Assembly (NCBI GenBank): GCA_002369175.1
Contig: DFES01000071.1
Span: 1,454 to 12,295 of the forward strand
Reading direction: 5' to 3'
Origin: Selenomonadaceae bacterium UBA3796
Lineage (GTDB): Bacteria > Bacillota > Negativicutes > Selenomonadales > Selenomonadaceae
DNA: 10,842 nt
Below are positions 1 to 6,592 of this stretch, piece by piece. Made by a program: the position numbers and the translations under genes. The number at the start of each line of letters is the position of its first letter. Positions within the stretch are counted from its first letter, which is position 1. Below the pieces are notes generated by a model. It was not told the origin of the DNA. It searched no databases and was given only the letters and a program-made list of their open reading frames with translations.

Positions 1-701
1 TTCCCGCTGGCCTTCCAGTCGAAGGTTCCGGCCTCAACGATGATGCCCCCAAGGGTTGTGCCATGACCGCCAAGGAATTTCGTAGCTGAATGAACCACGA
101 TATCCGCGCCATGCTCAATGGGACGGATCAAATACGGCGTCCCAAAGGTATTATCAATGACAAGGGGAATCCCATGTCTGTGGGCGATCTCCGCAACGGC
201 GTCAATATCCGGAATATCGCTGTTGGGATTGCCAAGCGTTTCCAAATAGATGGCGCGGGTATTTTCCTTGATGGCGCCTTCCACCTCCCGGAGATTATGC
301 GCATCCACAAAATCGGTCTCCACACCGTACTGTGGCATCGTATGAGCCAGGAGGTTATAGCTGCCGCCATAGATGGTTTTCTGGGCCACAATATGTCCGC
401 CATTGGCTGCCAGCGCCTGGATGGCATAGGTGATAGCTGCTGCACCGGAAGCCACCGCCAATGCCGCTGCGCCACCCTCCAGCGCAGCCACGCGCTTTTC
501 CAGCACTTCCTGCGTGGGATTGGTCAGCCGCCCGTATATATTGCCTGCATCGGCAAGGCTGAAACGGTCGGAAGCATGCTGGCTGTTGCGGAAAACATAG
601 GAAGTCGTCTGGTAAATGGGAACCGCACGGGCATCCGTCGTCGGATCCGGCTGCTCCTGCCCTACATGCAACTGCATGGTTTCAAATTTGTACTGGCTCA
701 T
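1..701 (-). CDS. metY: O-acetylhomoserine sulfhydrylase-type PLP enzyme, N-terminal part (gene runs off the left edge)
   Basis: A Cys/Met-metabolism PLP-dependent enzyme, most like O-acetylhomoserine aminocarboxypropyltransferase (sulfhydrylase), which makes homocysteine from O-acetylhomoserine and sulfide in the cytoplasm. Only 233 complete codons are present. The family usually has about 425-430 residues, so roughly the last 195 lie outside the window. Visible features are the N-terminal FETMQLHVGQ block (residues 6-15), YGRLTNPT (56-63), the substrate/PLP-phosphate region around ASGAAAITYA (84-93), VIDNTFGTP (181-189) and the PLP-binding lysine K208 in HSATKFLGGHG. The start ATG at 701 has a strong GGAGGA (708-713) six bases upstream. 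The same frame stays open upstream to an ATG at 812, but that ATG has no ribosome-binding site and would add 37 unusual residues. Cystathionine gamma-synthase and methionine gamma-lyase are relatives, but the N-terminal sequence favours the sulfhydrylase branch. The leader carries a possible attenuator. Confidence 0.93.
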   Translation of the reverse strand, partial: MSQYKFETMQLHVGQEQPDPTTDARAVPIYQTTSYVFRNSQHASDRFSLADAGNIYGRLTNPTQEVLEKRVAALEGGAAALAVASGAAAITYAIQALAANGGHIVAQKTIYGGSYNLLAHTMPQYGVETDFVDAHNLREVEGAIKENTRAIYLETLGNPNSDIPDIDAVAEIAHRHGIPLVIDNTFGTPYLIRPIEHGADIVVHSATKFLGGHGTTLGGIIVEAGTFDWKASG

Positions 702-722
702 GATAATTCCTCCTTCACCTCG

Positions 723-767
723 AAAAAAGGCTCCAAAAGCTGCCCCGCCGGGTCTTGCTTCTGGAGC
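723..767 (-). terminator. Strong intrinsic-terminator-like stem-loop in the metY leader
   Basis: On the minus strand an 11-bp stem (arms 757-767 and 730-740, one G-U pair) encloses a 16-base GC-rich loop and is followed by C and six Ts (723-728). The structure ends about ten bases before the metY ribosome-binding site. It also lies downstream of a probable promoter (827-855). It could end transcription of the small upstream gene at 863-1129. Because a promoter lies between that gene and the hairpin, an attenuator controlling metY is the more interesting reading. I could not match the leader to a SAM-I (S-box) or T-box consensus by eye. Confidence 0.75.
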
Positions 768-783
768 TTCCATTTTTCTGTCA

Positions 784-830
784 GCACTACGATACGTAGG
801 AATGCCAAACATCTCGGCATGAACCCATGC
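784..830 (-). promoter_or_regulatory. Two small adjacent hairpins at the start of the metY leader
   Basis: Two short perfect inverted repeats lie side by side. One has arms 817-821 and 826-830 (GCATG and CATGC, 4-base loop) and overlaps the probable -10 element, so it could be an operator. The other has arms 787-791 and 795-799 (CTACG and CGTAG, 3-base loop), can be extended by an outer GCA/TGC pair past a small bulge (784-805), and would sit near the 5' end of the transcript. Such short repeats can occur by chance. Their position between promoter and terminator-like hairpin is the reason to record them. Confidence 0.3.
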
Positions 831-855
831 TACAACATTATACCTATCATGTCAA
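827..855 (-). promoter_or_regulatory. Probable sigma-A-type promoter for metY
   Basis: The minus strand shows a consensus -35 TTGACA (850-855), a 17-base spacer and a -10-like TAGCAT (827-832, four of six consensus bases). The start point would be near 820, giving a leader of about 120 bases before the metY ATG. A perfect TATAAT (837-842) also lies inside the spacer, but it is only seven bases from the TTGACA and has no -35 at the right distance. The -35 lies directly after the stop codon of the upstream small gene. Confidence 0.5.
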
Positions 856-862
856 TAGTTTT

Positions 863-1129
863 TTAGTTCTCGGAAGACGACGTCCCATCCGGCTCTCCGA
901 GCTCTTCCCTCGACAAAACCCTGGGCGCAGCAAGAAAGATCGGACATCTGGGAGGATTTCCCATGCTTTCCTTGCACACAGCCTCCTCATTGCACCATGC
1001 ATTCACCGCCCGATTCTTCCAAAAAACACCGCCATTGTTCGAGGTATACAGGAGTTCCACTTCCCTCTCCGTTCCATCCACAGGACAAAGACAACTGTAG
1101 GACAGTGTTTTCTCCCTTTGCTCCGCCAT
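863..1129 (-). CDS. Small cysteine-rich hypothetical protein (88 aa)
   Basis: I do not recognise this protein. It has 88 residues with five cysteines (C13, C15, C46, C52, C62) arranged as CxC near the N terminus and then C-x5-C-x9-C, the last in an RCPIFLAAP block. It then ends in an acidic and Ser-rich tail. The spacing would allow metal binding (zinc or iron), but that is inference. There is no signal peptide or membrane segment. The start at 1129 is preceded by a good GGGGAGG about nine bases upstream. The frame is open further, to an ATG at 1210 placed immediately after a terminator hairpin, but that start has a poorer site. It lies between the antiporter-operon terminator and the metY promoter, so it looks like a one-gene unit. 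I see only a weak promoter candidate (a TAACAT near 1160) in 1130-1210. Confidence 0.62.
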   Translation of the reverse strand: MAEQREKTLSYSCLCPVDGTEREVELLYTSNNGGVFWKNRAVNAWCNEEAVCKESMGNPPRCPIFLAAPRVLSREELGEPDGTSSSEN

Positions 1130-1211
1130 AACGAACCGCCTCCCCGATTTATCTATGTTATCTTTTTCGACCTCGTCTCCGAAAATCCTGCTGCCAACGT
1201 CTTCTCCCATG

Positions 1212-1242
1212 AAAAATTCCCTGCCGCATGAGGGCAGGGAAT
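1212..1242 (-). terminator. Intrinsic terminator of the antiporter operon
   Basis: A perfect 10-bp stem on the minus strand (arms 1233-1242 and 1216-1225, ATTCCCTGCC and its complement) with a 7-base loop is followed by a T-run at 1212-1216. It begins eight bases after the TAG stop of the second antiporter gene (1250-1252). It is the clearest transcript end in the window. Confidence 0.88.
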
Positions 1243-1249
1243 CGGCTCG

Positions 1250-2779
1250 CTATTCTGTTTCATCTATTCTTATGCCCTGCTGCGGCGAGACCCGGACGTA
1301 AATGAACACCATGGCCGCCACAAGTGCAAAGAAACCGGCGCCCAAACCGATCCAGCCGTTCCCGGCAAGCCCGCACGCAACATATCCGATGAAACTGCAG
1401 GCAGACACGACAATGACATAGGGAAGCTGGGTATTCACATGCTCAATATGATTGCACTGCGCGCCCGTAGAAGAGAGAATCGTGGTGTCTGCAATGGGAG
1501 AAGCATGATCGCCCACCACGGATCCGGAAAGAATCGCCGCTATGACGAGAGTCACCATGGACATATCCTCCGTCCCCATGAGGGTGACAGCGACAGGAAT
1601 GAGGATGCCGAAGGTTCCCCAGGAATTCCCGATGGTAAAGCAGAGTCCAATGGCCACAAGGAAGAATATGGCCGGCAGCAGTGCGGCCATAGAGTCATCC
1701 ACGTCCACCAGCCGTCTCACGACCTCCCCCAGCCCCAGGTATTCCTCACTGCAGATCCCGCAGAACGCCCATGTCAGACACAGGATGAAAATAGCCGGCG
1801 TCATGAGCTTGAAGCCGAGGCTGAAACTGTTGCAGAAAGCCTTGAAGCTGACAACCTTCCTCGGCAGATAGAGAAATGCCGAAAAAACGAGGGAAAGAAA
1901 CGCACCGAACACCATGCCCTTGGAAGAATCGCAATCGGCAAAAGCGTCCGCAACGGACTTTCCCTCCTGGATCCCGCCCGTGTAGAGCATGCCGTACACA
2001 CAGCCGATGATGAGCACCAGAATGGGAAGAATGAGATCGAACATCCTGCCCTTTCCATCCTCCCCCACCAGAGAAACGTACTCCGCGTCCCCATACTCCT
2101 CCGGCACTGCGAAGTTCTCCCTGCTCCCTCTGACGCTCTTCGCCATGGCACCGAAATCCCTGCCGGACAAAATGATGAAGAAGAGGAATACCAGCGTCAG
2201 CCAGGCATAGATATTGTAGGGAATCGTTTGAATGAAAAGCGCAAAGCCGTCGATATCCGTCCCCTGGGGAAGAGACGATGCAACCGCCGCCGCCCAGCTG
2301 GAAACCGGCGCAACGATGCAGACCGGCGCTGCCGTTGCATCGATGACATAGGCCAACTTCGCCCGGGCGATCCGGAACCGATCCGTCACGGGACGCATAA
2401 CCGTCCCTACCGTGAGACAGTTGAAATAATCATCAATGAAGATGATGACACCGAGAATCGGCGTCACCAAAAGCGCTCCCCGCTCCGTATGAATCGTCTT
2501 TACGGCCCAGTCGCTATATGCGCGGGTTGCGCCGGAACGGGCGATCACCGCCACCAGTATGCCAAGGATGATGAGAAAAATCAACAGATTGGCGTTATCC
2601 CCGACCTTTGCAGCCATCACCTCAAACATGGTAATGACCGCATCAAACACAGAAAAATTCGTATAAAGGAGTGCTCCCGTAAAAATCCCCACAAGCAGCG
2701 ACATATAAACTTCTTTTGTCAGGAGTGCCAAAACTATCGTAACAACGGGAAGAAGCATCACCCAAACTGTCTGAGCCAT
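1250..2779 (-). CDS. NhaC-family Na+/H+ antiporter, second tandem copy (509 aa)
   Basis: An integral membrane transporter of the NhaC family (Na+/H+ antiporter superfamily fold), expected to exchange cytoplasmic Na+ for protons, although substrates in this family vary. There are many hydrophobic segments along the protein. Conserved motifs are FIDDYFNCLTVGT (about 114-126), DATAAPVCIVAPVSSWAAA (147-165), SWGTFGILIP (386-395) and GDHASPIADTT (423-433), where polar residues inside membrane segments probably form the ion path. The start at 2779 (MAQTVWVM) matches the start of the neighbouring copy and has AGGAAGGAA just upstream. The frame is open to 3007, but that extra part is only the other-frame reading of the upstream gene. 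The gap to the upstream copy is 41 bases without a terminator, so the two are co-transcribed. Against the first copy it aligns without gaps over 500 residues with about 338 identities. The C-terminal tail is seven residues longer. A terminator follows at once. Confidence 0.92.
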   Translation of the reverse strand: MAQTVWVMLLPVVTIVLALLTKEVYMSLLVGIFTGALLYTNFSVFDAVITMFEVMAAKVGDNANLLIFLIILGILVAVIARSGATRAYSDWAVKTIHTERGALLVTPILGVIIFIDDYFNCLTVGTVMRPVTDRFRIARAKLAYVIDATAAPVCIVAPVSSWAAAVASSLPQGTDIDGFALFIQTIPYNIYAWLTLVFLFFIILSGRDFGAMAKSVRGSRENFAVPEEYGDAEYVSLVGEDGKGRMFDLILPILVLIIGCVYGMLYTGGIQEGKSVADAFADCDSSKGMVFGAFLSLVFSAFLYLPRKVVSFKAFCNSFSLGFKLMTPAIFILCLTWAFCGICSEEYLGLGEVVRRLVDVDDSMAALLPAIFFLVAIGLCFTIGNSWGTFGILIPVAVTLMGTEDMSMVTLVIAAILSGSVVGDHASPIADTTILSSTGAQCNHIEHVNTQLPYVIVVSACSFIGYVACGLAGNGWIGLGAGFFALVAAMVFIYVRVSPQQGIRIDETE

Positions 2780-2820
2780 GTAGTATTTCCTTCCTGATCT
2801 TGTCCCCGGAACCCGTTCCC

Positions 2821-4329
2821 CTATCTCGTCTCCGCCGGCACCCTGCTGCAGATGATAATTACTGCAACCGCAAGGCAAACAAATCCCATGCCAAGCCCCA
2901 GCCATCCGCTCTGGGTGATGCCGCCTACCACGAAGCCCGCCAAACTGCAAAGAGCCACCACGAACACATAGGGTGCCTGCGTATTCACATGATCCAGGTG
3001 ATGGCACTGGGCGCCTGCCGATGCCAAAATCGTCGTATCGGAAATCGGTGAGGCATGGTCGCCGCCCACGGCACCGGAGAGAATCGCCGCCACCGTAATC
3101 GCCAGCATGTTCTCGTTATCCATGCCAAGAATCGCAATGGCGATGGGAATGAGGATGCCAAAGGTTCCCCAGGAAGTCCCTGTTGCAAATGCAAGACCAA
3201 TGGCCACGAGGAAGAAAATCGGCGGCAGGAACATAACCACGGAGGCATTCATGCTGACTACCTGTCCCACGAAACCACCGAGGTCAAGACACTTGTCGCT
3301 GCAGATGCCGGAAAGGGTCCAGGCCAGGCACAGAATGAAAATCGCCGGGGTCATGGCCTTGAAGCCGGCACTGAAGGCATCGCAAAAGGAATTGAACCCA
3401 AGAACCCTGCGCGGCAGATAAAGGAATGCCGTAAAGACAAGCGCCGTAAAGGAGCCAAAGACCAGCCCCTTCGAAGAATCGCAATCGGCAAATGCATCCG
3501 CGATGGATTTGCCTTCATGAATCCCGCCCGTATAAAGCATGCCGTAAACGCAGGCTGCAATAAGCACCACAAGGGGAAGAATCAGATCCATCATCTGCCC
3601 CTTGCCGTCATTCGGCGGCACCGAGGCGTATTCCGTATCCTCGTATTCCTTCGGCACCACGAAATGCGCCTCGCTCTCCGAAACACTTTTCGCCATGGGG
3701 CCGAAATCCCTGCCCGACAGGATGATGAAGAACATGAAGAGAATCGTCAGCCATGCGTAAAGATTATACGGGATCGTCTGAATAAAAAGCCCGAAACCGT
3801 CAATATTGCTGTCCTCCGGCAGAGAAGACCCCACAGCCGCCGCCCAGCTGGAAACCGGGGCGATGATGCAGATGGGTGCTGCCGTAGCATCAATGATATA
3901 GGCCAGCTTTGCACGTGCGATCTTGAACTCATCCGTCACAGGGCGCATGACCGTGCCCACCGTAAGGCAGTTGAAATAATCATCAATGAAGATGATGATG
4001 CCGAGAAGAGGCGTCACCAGAAGCGCCATCCTCTGACTCTTGATGGCGCGCCCCGCCCACTCGCCGTAGGCTCTGGTTGCACCGGAACGGGTAATGACCG
4101 CCACCAGAATGCCGAGAATGACAAGAAAGATGAGGATATTCGCATTTCCTCCAATCTTTTCCGCCATGATCTCAAACATCGTGATGATAGCGCCAAGAAC
4201 AGAAAAATCCGTGAACAGCAGTGCTCCGGAAAAAATCCCGATGATCAGGGACATATAGACTTCCTTCGTCCAGAGCGCCAAAGCAATGGTGATGAGCGGC
4301 GGAAGCATTGCCCATGCAGTATGTGCCAT
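2821..4329 (-). CDS. NhaC-family Na+/H+ antiporter, first tandem copy (502 aa)
   Basis: Same family and expected role as its downstream neighbour: a multi-pass inner-membrane cation/proton antiporter. It shows TKEVYMSL near the N terminus (21-28), FIDDYFNCLTVGT (114-126), DATAAPICIIAPVSSWAAA (147-165), SWGTFGILIP (386-395) and GDHASPISDTT (423-433), followed by QCHHLDHVNTQAPYV (441-455). An ATG at 4335 (MTMAH) overlaps the spacing expected after the AGGAAGG ribosome-binding site. I prefer the ATG at 4329 (MAHTAWAM), because it matches the other copy and has better spacing. It is the first gene behind a probable promoter at 4372-4400. The two copies differ most around residues 91-100, 216-240, 350-370 and 401-412, mostly loops and helix ends, while the putative ion-path motifs are kept in both. 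That suggests both are functional and may differ in regulation or substrate (inference). Confidence 0.92.
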   Translation of the reverse strand: MAHTAWAMLPPLITIALALWTKEVYMSLIIGIFSGALLFTDFSVLGAIITMFEIMAEKIGGNANILIFLVILGILVAVITRSGATRAYGEWAGRAIKSQRMALLVTPLLGIIIFIDDYFNCLTVGTVMRPVTDEFKIARAKLAYIIDATAAPICIIAPVSSWAAAVGSSLPEDSNIDGFGLFIQTIPYNLYAWLTILFMFFIILSGRDFGPMAKSVSESEAHFVVPKEYEDTEYASVPPNDGKGQMMDLILPLVVLIAACVYGMLYTGGIHEGKSIADAFADCDSSKGLVFGSFTALVFTAFLYLPRRVLGFNSFCDAFSAGFKAMTPAIFILCLAWTLSGICSDKCLDLGGFVGQVVSMNASVVMFLPPIFFLVAIGLAFATGTSWGTFGILIPIAIAILGMDNENMLAITVAAILSGAVGGDHASPISDTTILASAGAQCHHLDHVNTQAPYVFVVALCSLAGFVVGGITQSGWLGLGMGFVCLAVAVIIICSRVPAETR

Positions 4330-4371
4330 CGTCATACCTTCCTTCCTAAGATGTTAAAAAATAGCATTCCA

Positions 4372-4400
4372 ATTGTATAATAAAATCGCTCTGGAATCAA
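4372..4400 (-). promoter_or_regulatory. Probable sigma-A-type promoter of the antiporter operon
   Basis: The minus strand shows TTGATT (4395-4400, four of six -35 consensus bases), a 17-base spacer and TACAAT (4372-4377, five of six -10 consensus bases), in an AT-rich stretch unlike the surrounding sequence. The start point would be near 4365, about 35 bases before the ATG at 4329. The 150-base gap between rsmA and the antiporter gene holds no clear terminator, so some read-through from the housekeeping operon is also possible. Confidence 0.6.
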
Positions 4401-4480
4401 TGCAAAAAATACATATTTGTCAACAACGCAGGGACAGTCAAGAACCGTGAAGATGGGGTGAGTGAATTCATCAACACGCC

Positions 4481-5332
4481 TTAAACCAGTGCATCCGCCA
4501 GACGGGCAAATTCCGCAAGGGACAGGGTTTCCCCACGCCTTGCGGCATCCATCCCCACTTTTTCGAAAGCCTCCAGCACCTTTGCCTTTTCAAAGCCTGC
4601 GCCCTTCATCGCATTGGAGAGGGTCTTGCGGCGCTGCCCGAAGGCAGCCTTCACCACACGGAAGAAAAGTTTCTCATCCTGCACCCTGACCGGTGGCGTT
4701 TCCCGCACCCGGCAGGAAATGACAACGGAATCCACTTCCGGTGCAGGGAGGAAGGATTCCGGCGGAACCTCCAGGACGATTTCCGGCTCCGTGTAATACT
4801 GCACCGCCACGGAGAGTGCCCCATAATCCTTCCCTCCCGGCGGTGCCGTCATGCGCTCCGCCACCTCCTTCTGAACCATGGTGACGATCCGCGTGATGGG
4901 AAGGCGTCGTTCCAGAAGCGTCATGAGAATCGGCGTAGTAATATAGTAGGGAAGGTTCGCCACCACCTTGAAAGAGCCATCCCCCATGATTTCCGGCAGC
5001 TTTACCTTGAGAATATCCCCCTGGACAATGCGCACATGATCATATCCCGAAAGCGTGTGGGCGAGAACCTCCGGAAGCTTCTTGTCAAGCTCCACGGCAA
5101 TGACCTCGGCGCCTGCCTCCGCCAAGCCCTGGGTCAGTGTCCCGATGCCGGGGCCAATCTCCAGCACCTTGTCCTTCGGCGCAATCTCCGCTGCCTCCAC
5201 AATGCCCCGGACAATAGAGCCGTCAATGAGGAAATTCTGCCCCAGCCGTTTGCTCGCCCTTAAATGAAACGCCTTCAAAATATGCTGCGTCGCTTCCCGA
5301 CTGGCAATCTGCGGATGAATCCTGTCACTCAT
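4481..5332 (-). CDS. rsmA: 16S rRNA (adenine1518-N6/adenine1519-N6)-dimethyltransferase RsmA/KsgA
   Basis: Transfers four methyl groups from S-adenosylmethionine to two adjacent adenines near the 3' end of 16S rRNA during late 30S assembly. Its loss is the classical route to kasugamycin resistance. The 283 residues fit the family. Visible motifs are the LGQNFL entry motif (30-35), the SAM-binding VLEIGPGIGTLT (56-67), VELD (80-83), the GDIL segment (105-108) and the catalytic NLPYY (126-130). A C-terminal helical domain has the usual FGQRRKTLSNAMK block. The start at 5332 has GGAGGA upstream, inside the end of rnmV, and the two genes overlap by 8 bp, which suggests translational coupling. The rnmV-rsmA pair is a well-known Firmicute arrangement. 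Confidence 0.97.
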   Translation of the reverse strand: MSDRIHPQIASREATQHILKAFHLRASKRLGQNFLIDGSIVRGIVEAAEIAPKDKVLEIGPGIGTLTQGLAEAGAEVIAVELDKKLPEVLAHTLSGYDHVRIVQGDILKVKLPEIMGDGSFKVVANLPYYITTPILMTLLERRLPITRIVTMVQKEVAERMTAPPGGKDYGALSVAVQYYTEPEIVLEVPPESFLPAPEVDSVVISCRVRETPPVRVQDEKLFFRVVKAAFGQRRKTLSNAMKGAGFEKAKVLEAFEKVGMDAARRGETLSLAEFARLADALV

Positions 5333-5873
5333 AAGCTTCCTCCTCCAACCGGTTCAAAGCGCTTTCAAACTCGTCCCTGCTTACGCCGTAATGGTTGAGC
5401 CTGCGGAGGAATGTCTTGGCGTTGGCAAAGCCCACCCCAAGGGCTGCCCCCAGCTTTGCACGGCGCGCGGATGCCTCCGGCGAACCGCTCAGGCCGTTCT
5501 TGATGAGATCCGCACTGCGAAACGTATCCTTAGGCTCCCAGTCCATGGTACGCACCTTCTCCAGGGCAGCTCGTATCGCCGGCGGTTTTGCCTGCTCAAT
5601 GCCGATATCATCGTTATCCGTCGCTTCCGCCTTCGGCACGAAAGCATGCTTTGCCTCCGGAAACCGCTTGGAGAGAAAACGCCGAATGCGCTCTCCCGCA
5701 GGATCCGGATCCGTCAGGATGATGATGCCCCGCTTCCTGTATGCCTGCTCAATATTGGCAAGGGTTCCGGGCTTCAGACGAAACCCTTCCGTAATGATGC
5801 AGTCCGCCTCCACCGCTTTGCGGATGGCTACCACATCCATCTTGCCCTCTACCACCAAAACTTCTTTTATCAT
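5325..5873 (-). CDS. rnmV: Ribonuclease M5 (5S rRNA maturation)
   Basis: Primase-like TOPRIM endonuclease that trims the 5S rRNA precursor to its mature ends, in Bacillus with ribosomal protein L18 as cofactor. It has 182 residues, the usual size. The N-terminal TOPRIM domain shows the glutamate motif VVEGKMD (E9) and the DxD motif LTDPDPAGE (D55, D57), followed by the family block DNDDIGIEQAKP (about 86-97). The C-terminal part is the usual helical region. The start at 5873 has AGGAGG directly upstream. The open frame extends to 6053, but those extra residues only mirror the end of tmk in another frame. It overlaps rsmA by 8 bp and lies 38 bp after tmk without a visible terminator. Confidence 0.96.
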   Translation of the reverse strand: MIKEVLVVEGKMDVVAIRKAVEADCIITEGFRLKPGTLANIEQAYRKRGIIILTDPDPAGERIRRFLSKRFPEAKHAFVPKAEATDNDDIGIEQAKPPAIRAALEKVRTMDWEPKDTFRSADLIKNGLSGSPEASARRAKLGAALGVGFANAKTFLRRLNHYGVSRDEFESALNRLEEEAYE

Positions 5874-5911
5874 AATTCCTCCAAACTCCTGTAATGAGCG
5901 GCCCCTTTTCT

Positions 5912-6592
5912 TCAGGCTTCCCCGAGCATCCCGCAGACAGCCCCGTAGACCTCCGCATGAATCTCCCCGATTTCTCTGGGCTCGCCTTCCACACTGCAGC
6001 GGATCCGCGTCCAGCGGTACTTCTCCGCCAGTTCCAAATATGCCGCATGGCAAAGGTGAAGGTATTCCCTGTCCTTCTCGTGGATGTCCTTTTCCCTGCC
6101 GCTTTCTCCGGCTCTTGCTGCAATGAGCCTGTCCGCCGCCTCCGGCTCCATATCGAGAAATACCACCATATCCGGCACCGGAAGCCCCAGCTTCACAAAC
6201 TCAAAATCCCAGAGCCACGCGAGAAAATCCTCCCGCTCCTTTCCCTTCCCCAGCTTCACGGCCTGATGCACCATATTCGATGTAGTGTAGCGGTCGGCGA
6301 GAATCACATCCCCCGCCTCGTAGAATTTCCGCCACTTCCTGCAGAAGGAGGCGTAGCGATCCACCGCATAGAAGGTAGAGGCAGCAAATGCGTTCACATC
6401 CCCCGCCCTGCTGCCGAAATCGCCTCGAAGGTACATGCGAACCGGCGCCGAAGACTCTGCCGCATAATCCGGAAAAGAAATGCGGTGCACCCTCCGACCA
6501 TCCCGAAGAAGATGCTCATAGAGCTTTTCCGTCTGGGTCGCCTTTCCGGAGCCGTCTCCGGCCTCCAGCACAATCAGTTTTCCCTTGCTCAT
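5912..6592 (-). CDS. tmk: Thymidylate kinase (dTMP kinase) family protein with GKAT P-loop
   Basis: Thymidylate kinase-type P-loop NMP kinase, expected to phosphorylate dTMP to dTDP for DNA synthesis. It has 226 residues, slightly more than the usual 200-215. The P-loop is EAGDGSGKATQ (10-20): the serine/threonine that normally follows the lysine and helps bind Mg2+ is alanine (A18), with T19 next. Other landmarks are FPDY (40-43), STFYAVDRYAS (72-82, nucleotide-binding side), the LADRYTTSN motif (98-106) with the family DRY, and a basic/acidic lid-like stretch GREKDIHEKDRE (165-176). It starts at 6592 in an ATGA overlap with the upstream decarboxylase stop, so translation is probably coupled. 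A decarboxylase next to tmk is seen in Bacillus (yaaO-tmk). In that genome holB follows shortly, whereas here rnmV follows. Confidence 0.88.
   Translation of the reverse strand: MSKGKLIVLEAGDGSGKATQTEKLYEHLLRDGRRVHRISFPDYAAESSAPVRMYLRGDFGSRAGDVNAFAASTFYAVDRYASFCRKWRKFYEAGDVILADRYTTSNMVHQAVKLGKGKEREDFLAWLWDFEFVKLGLPVPDMVVFLDMEPEAADRLIAARAGESGREKDIHEKDREYLHLCHAAYLELAEKYRWTRIRCSVEGEPREIGEIHAEVYGAVCGMLGEA

Noticed and set aside
702..812. 37-residue N-terminal extension of metY from the ATG at 812
   Set aside because: No ribosome-binding site at 812, the family starts near the ATG at 701, and the extension would be encoded by the terminator hairpin.
90..866. A 258-codon plus-strand open frame opposite metY
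   Set aside because: metY on the minus strand is unmistakable (PLP lysine and family motifs). The plus-strand frame also runs through the leader hairpins.
1439..2797. A 452-codon open frame on the plus strand opposite the second antiporter gene
   Set aside because: Antisense shadow. The protein is extremely rich in His, Arg and Asn with no domain, and the matching plus-strand frame (3055-4380) over the homologous copy shows it follows from the codon use of the real genes.
2808..2819. GGAAC-GG-GTTCC inverted repeat between the two antiporter genes
   Set aside because: Five-bp stem with a two-base loop and no T-run; not a terminator, and likely chance.
2780..3007. N-terminal extension of the second antiporter to 3007
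   Set aside because: The extra residues have no resemblance to the family, lie over the end of the first copy, and the ATG at 2779 has its own ribosome-binding site and matches the sister protein's start.
3055..4380. A 441-codon open frame on the plus strand opposite the first antiporter gene
   Set aside because: Same reason: it mirrors the antiporter codons, has no ribosome-binding site or recognisable motif, and runs through the antiporter promoter region.
4411..4423. A consensus TTGACA (4418-4423) upstream of the antiporter promoter
   Set aside because: No -10-like hexamer lies 16-18 bases downstream. The TTGATT-17-TACAAT pair closer to the gene is the better promoter.
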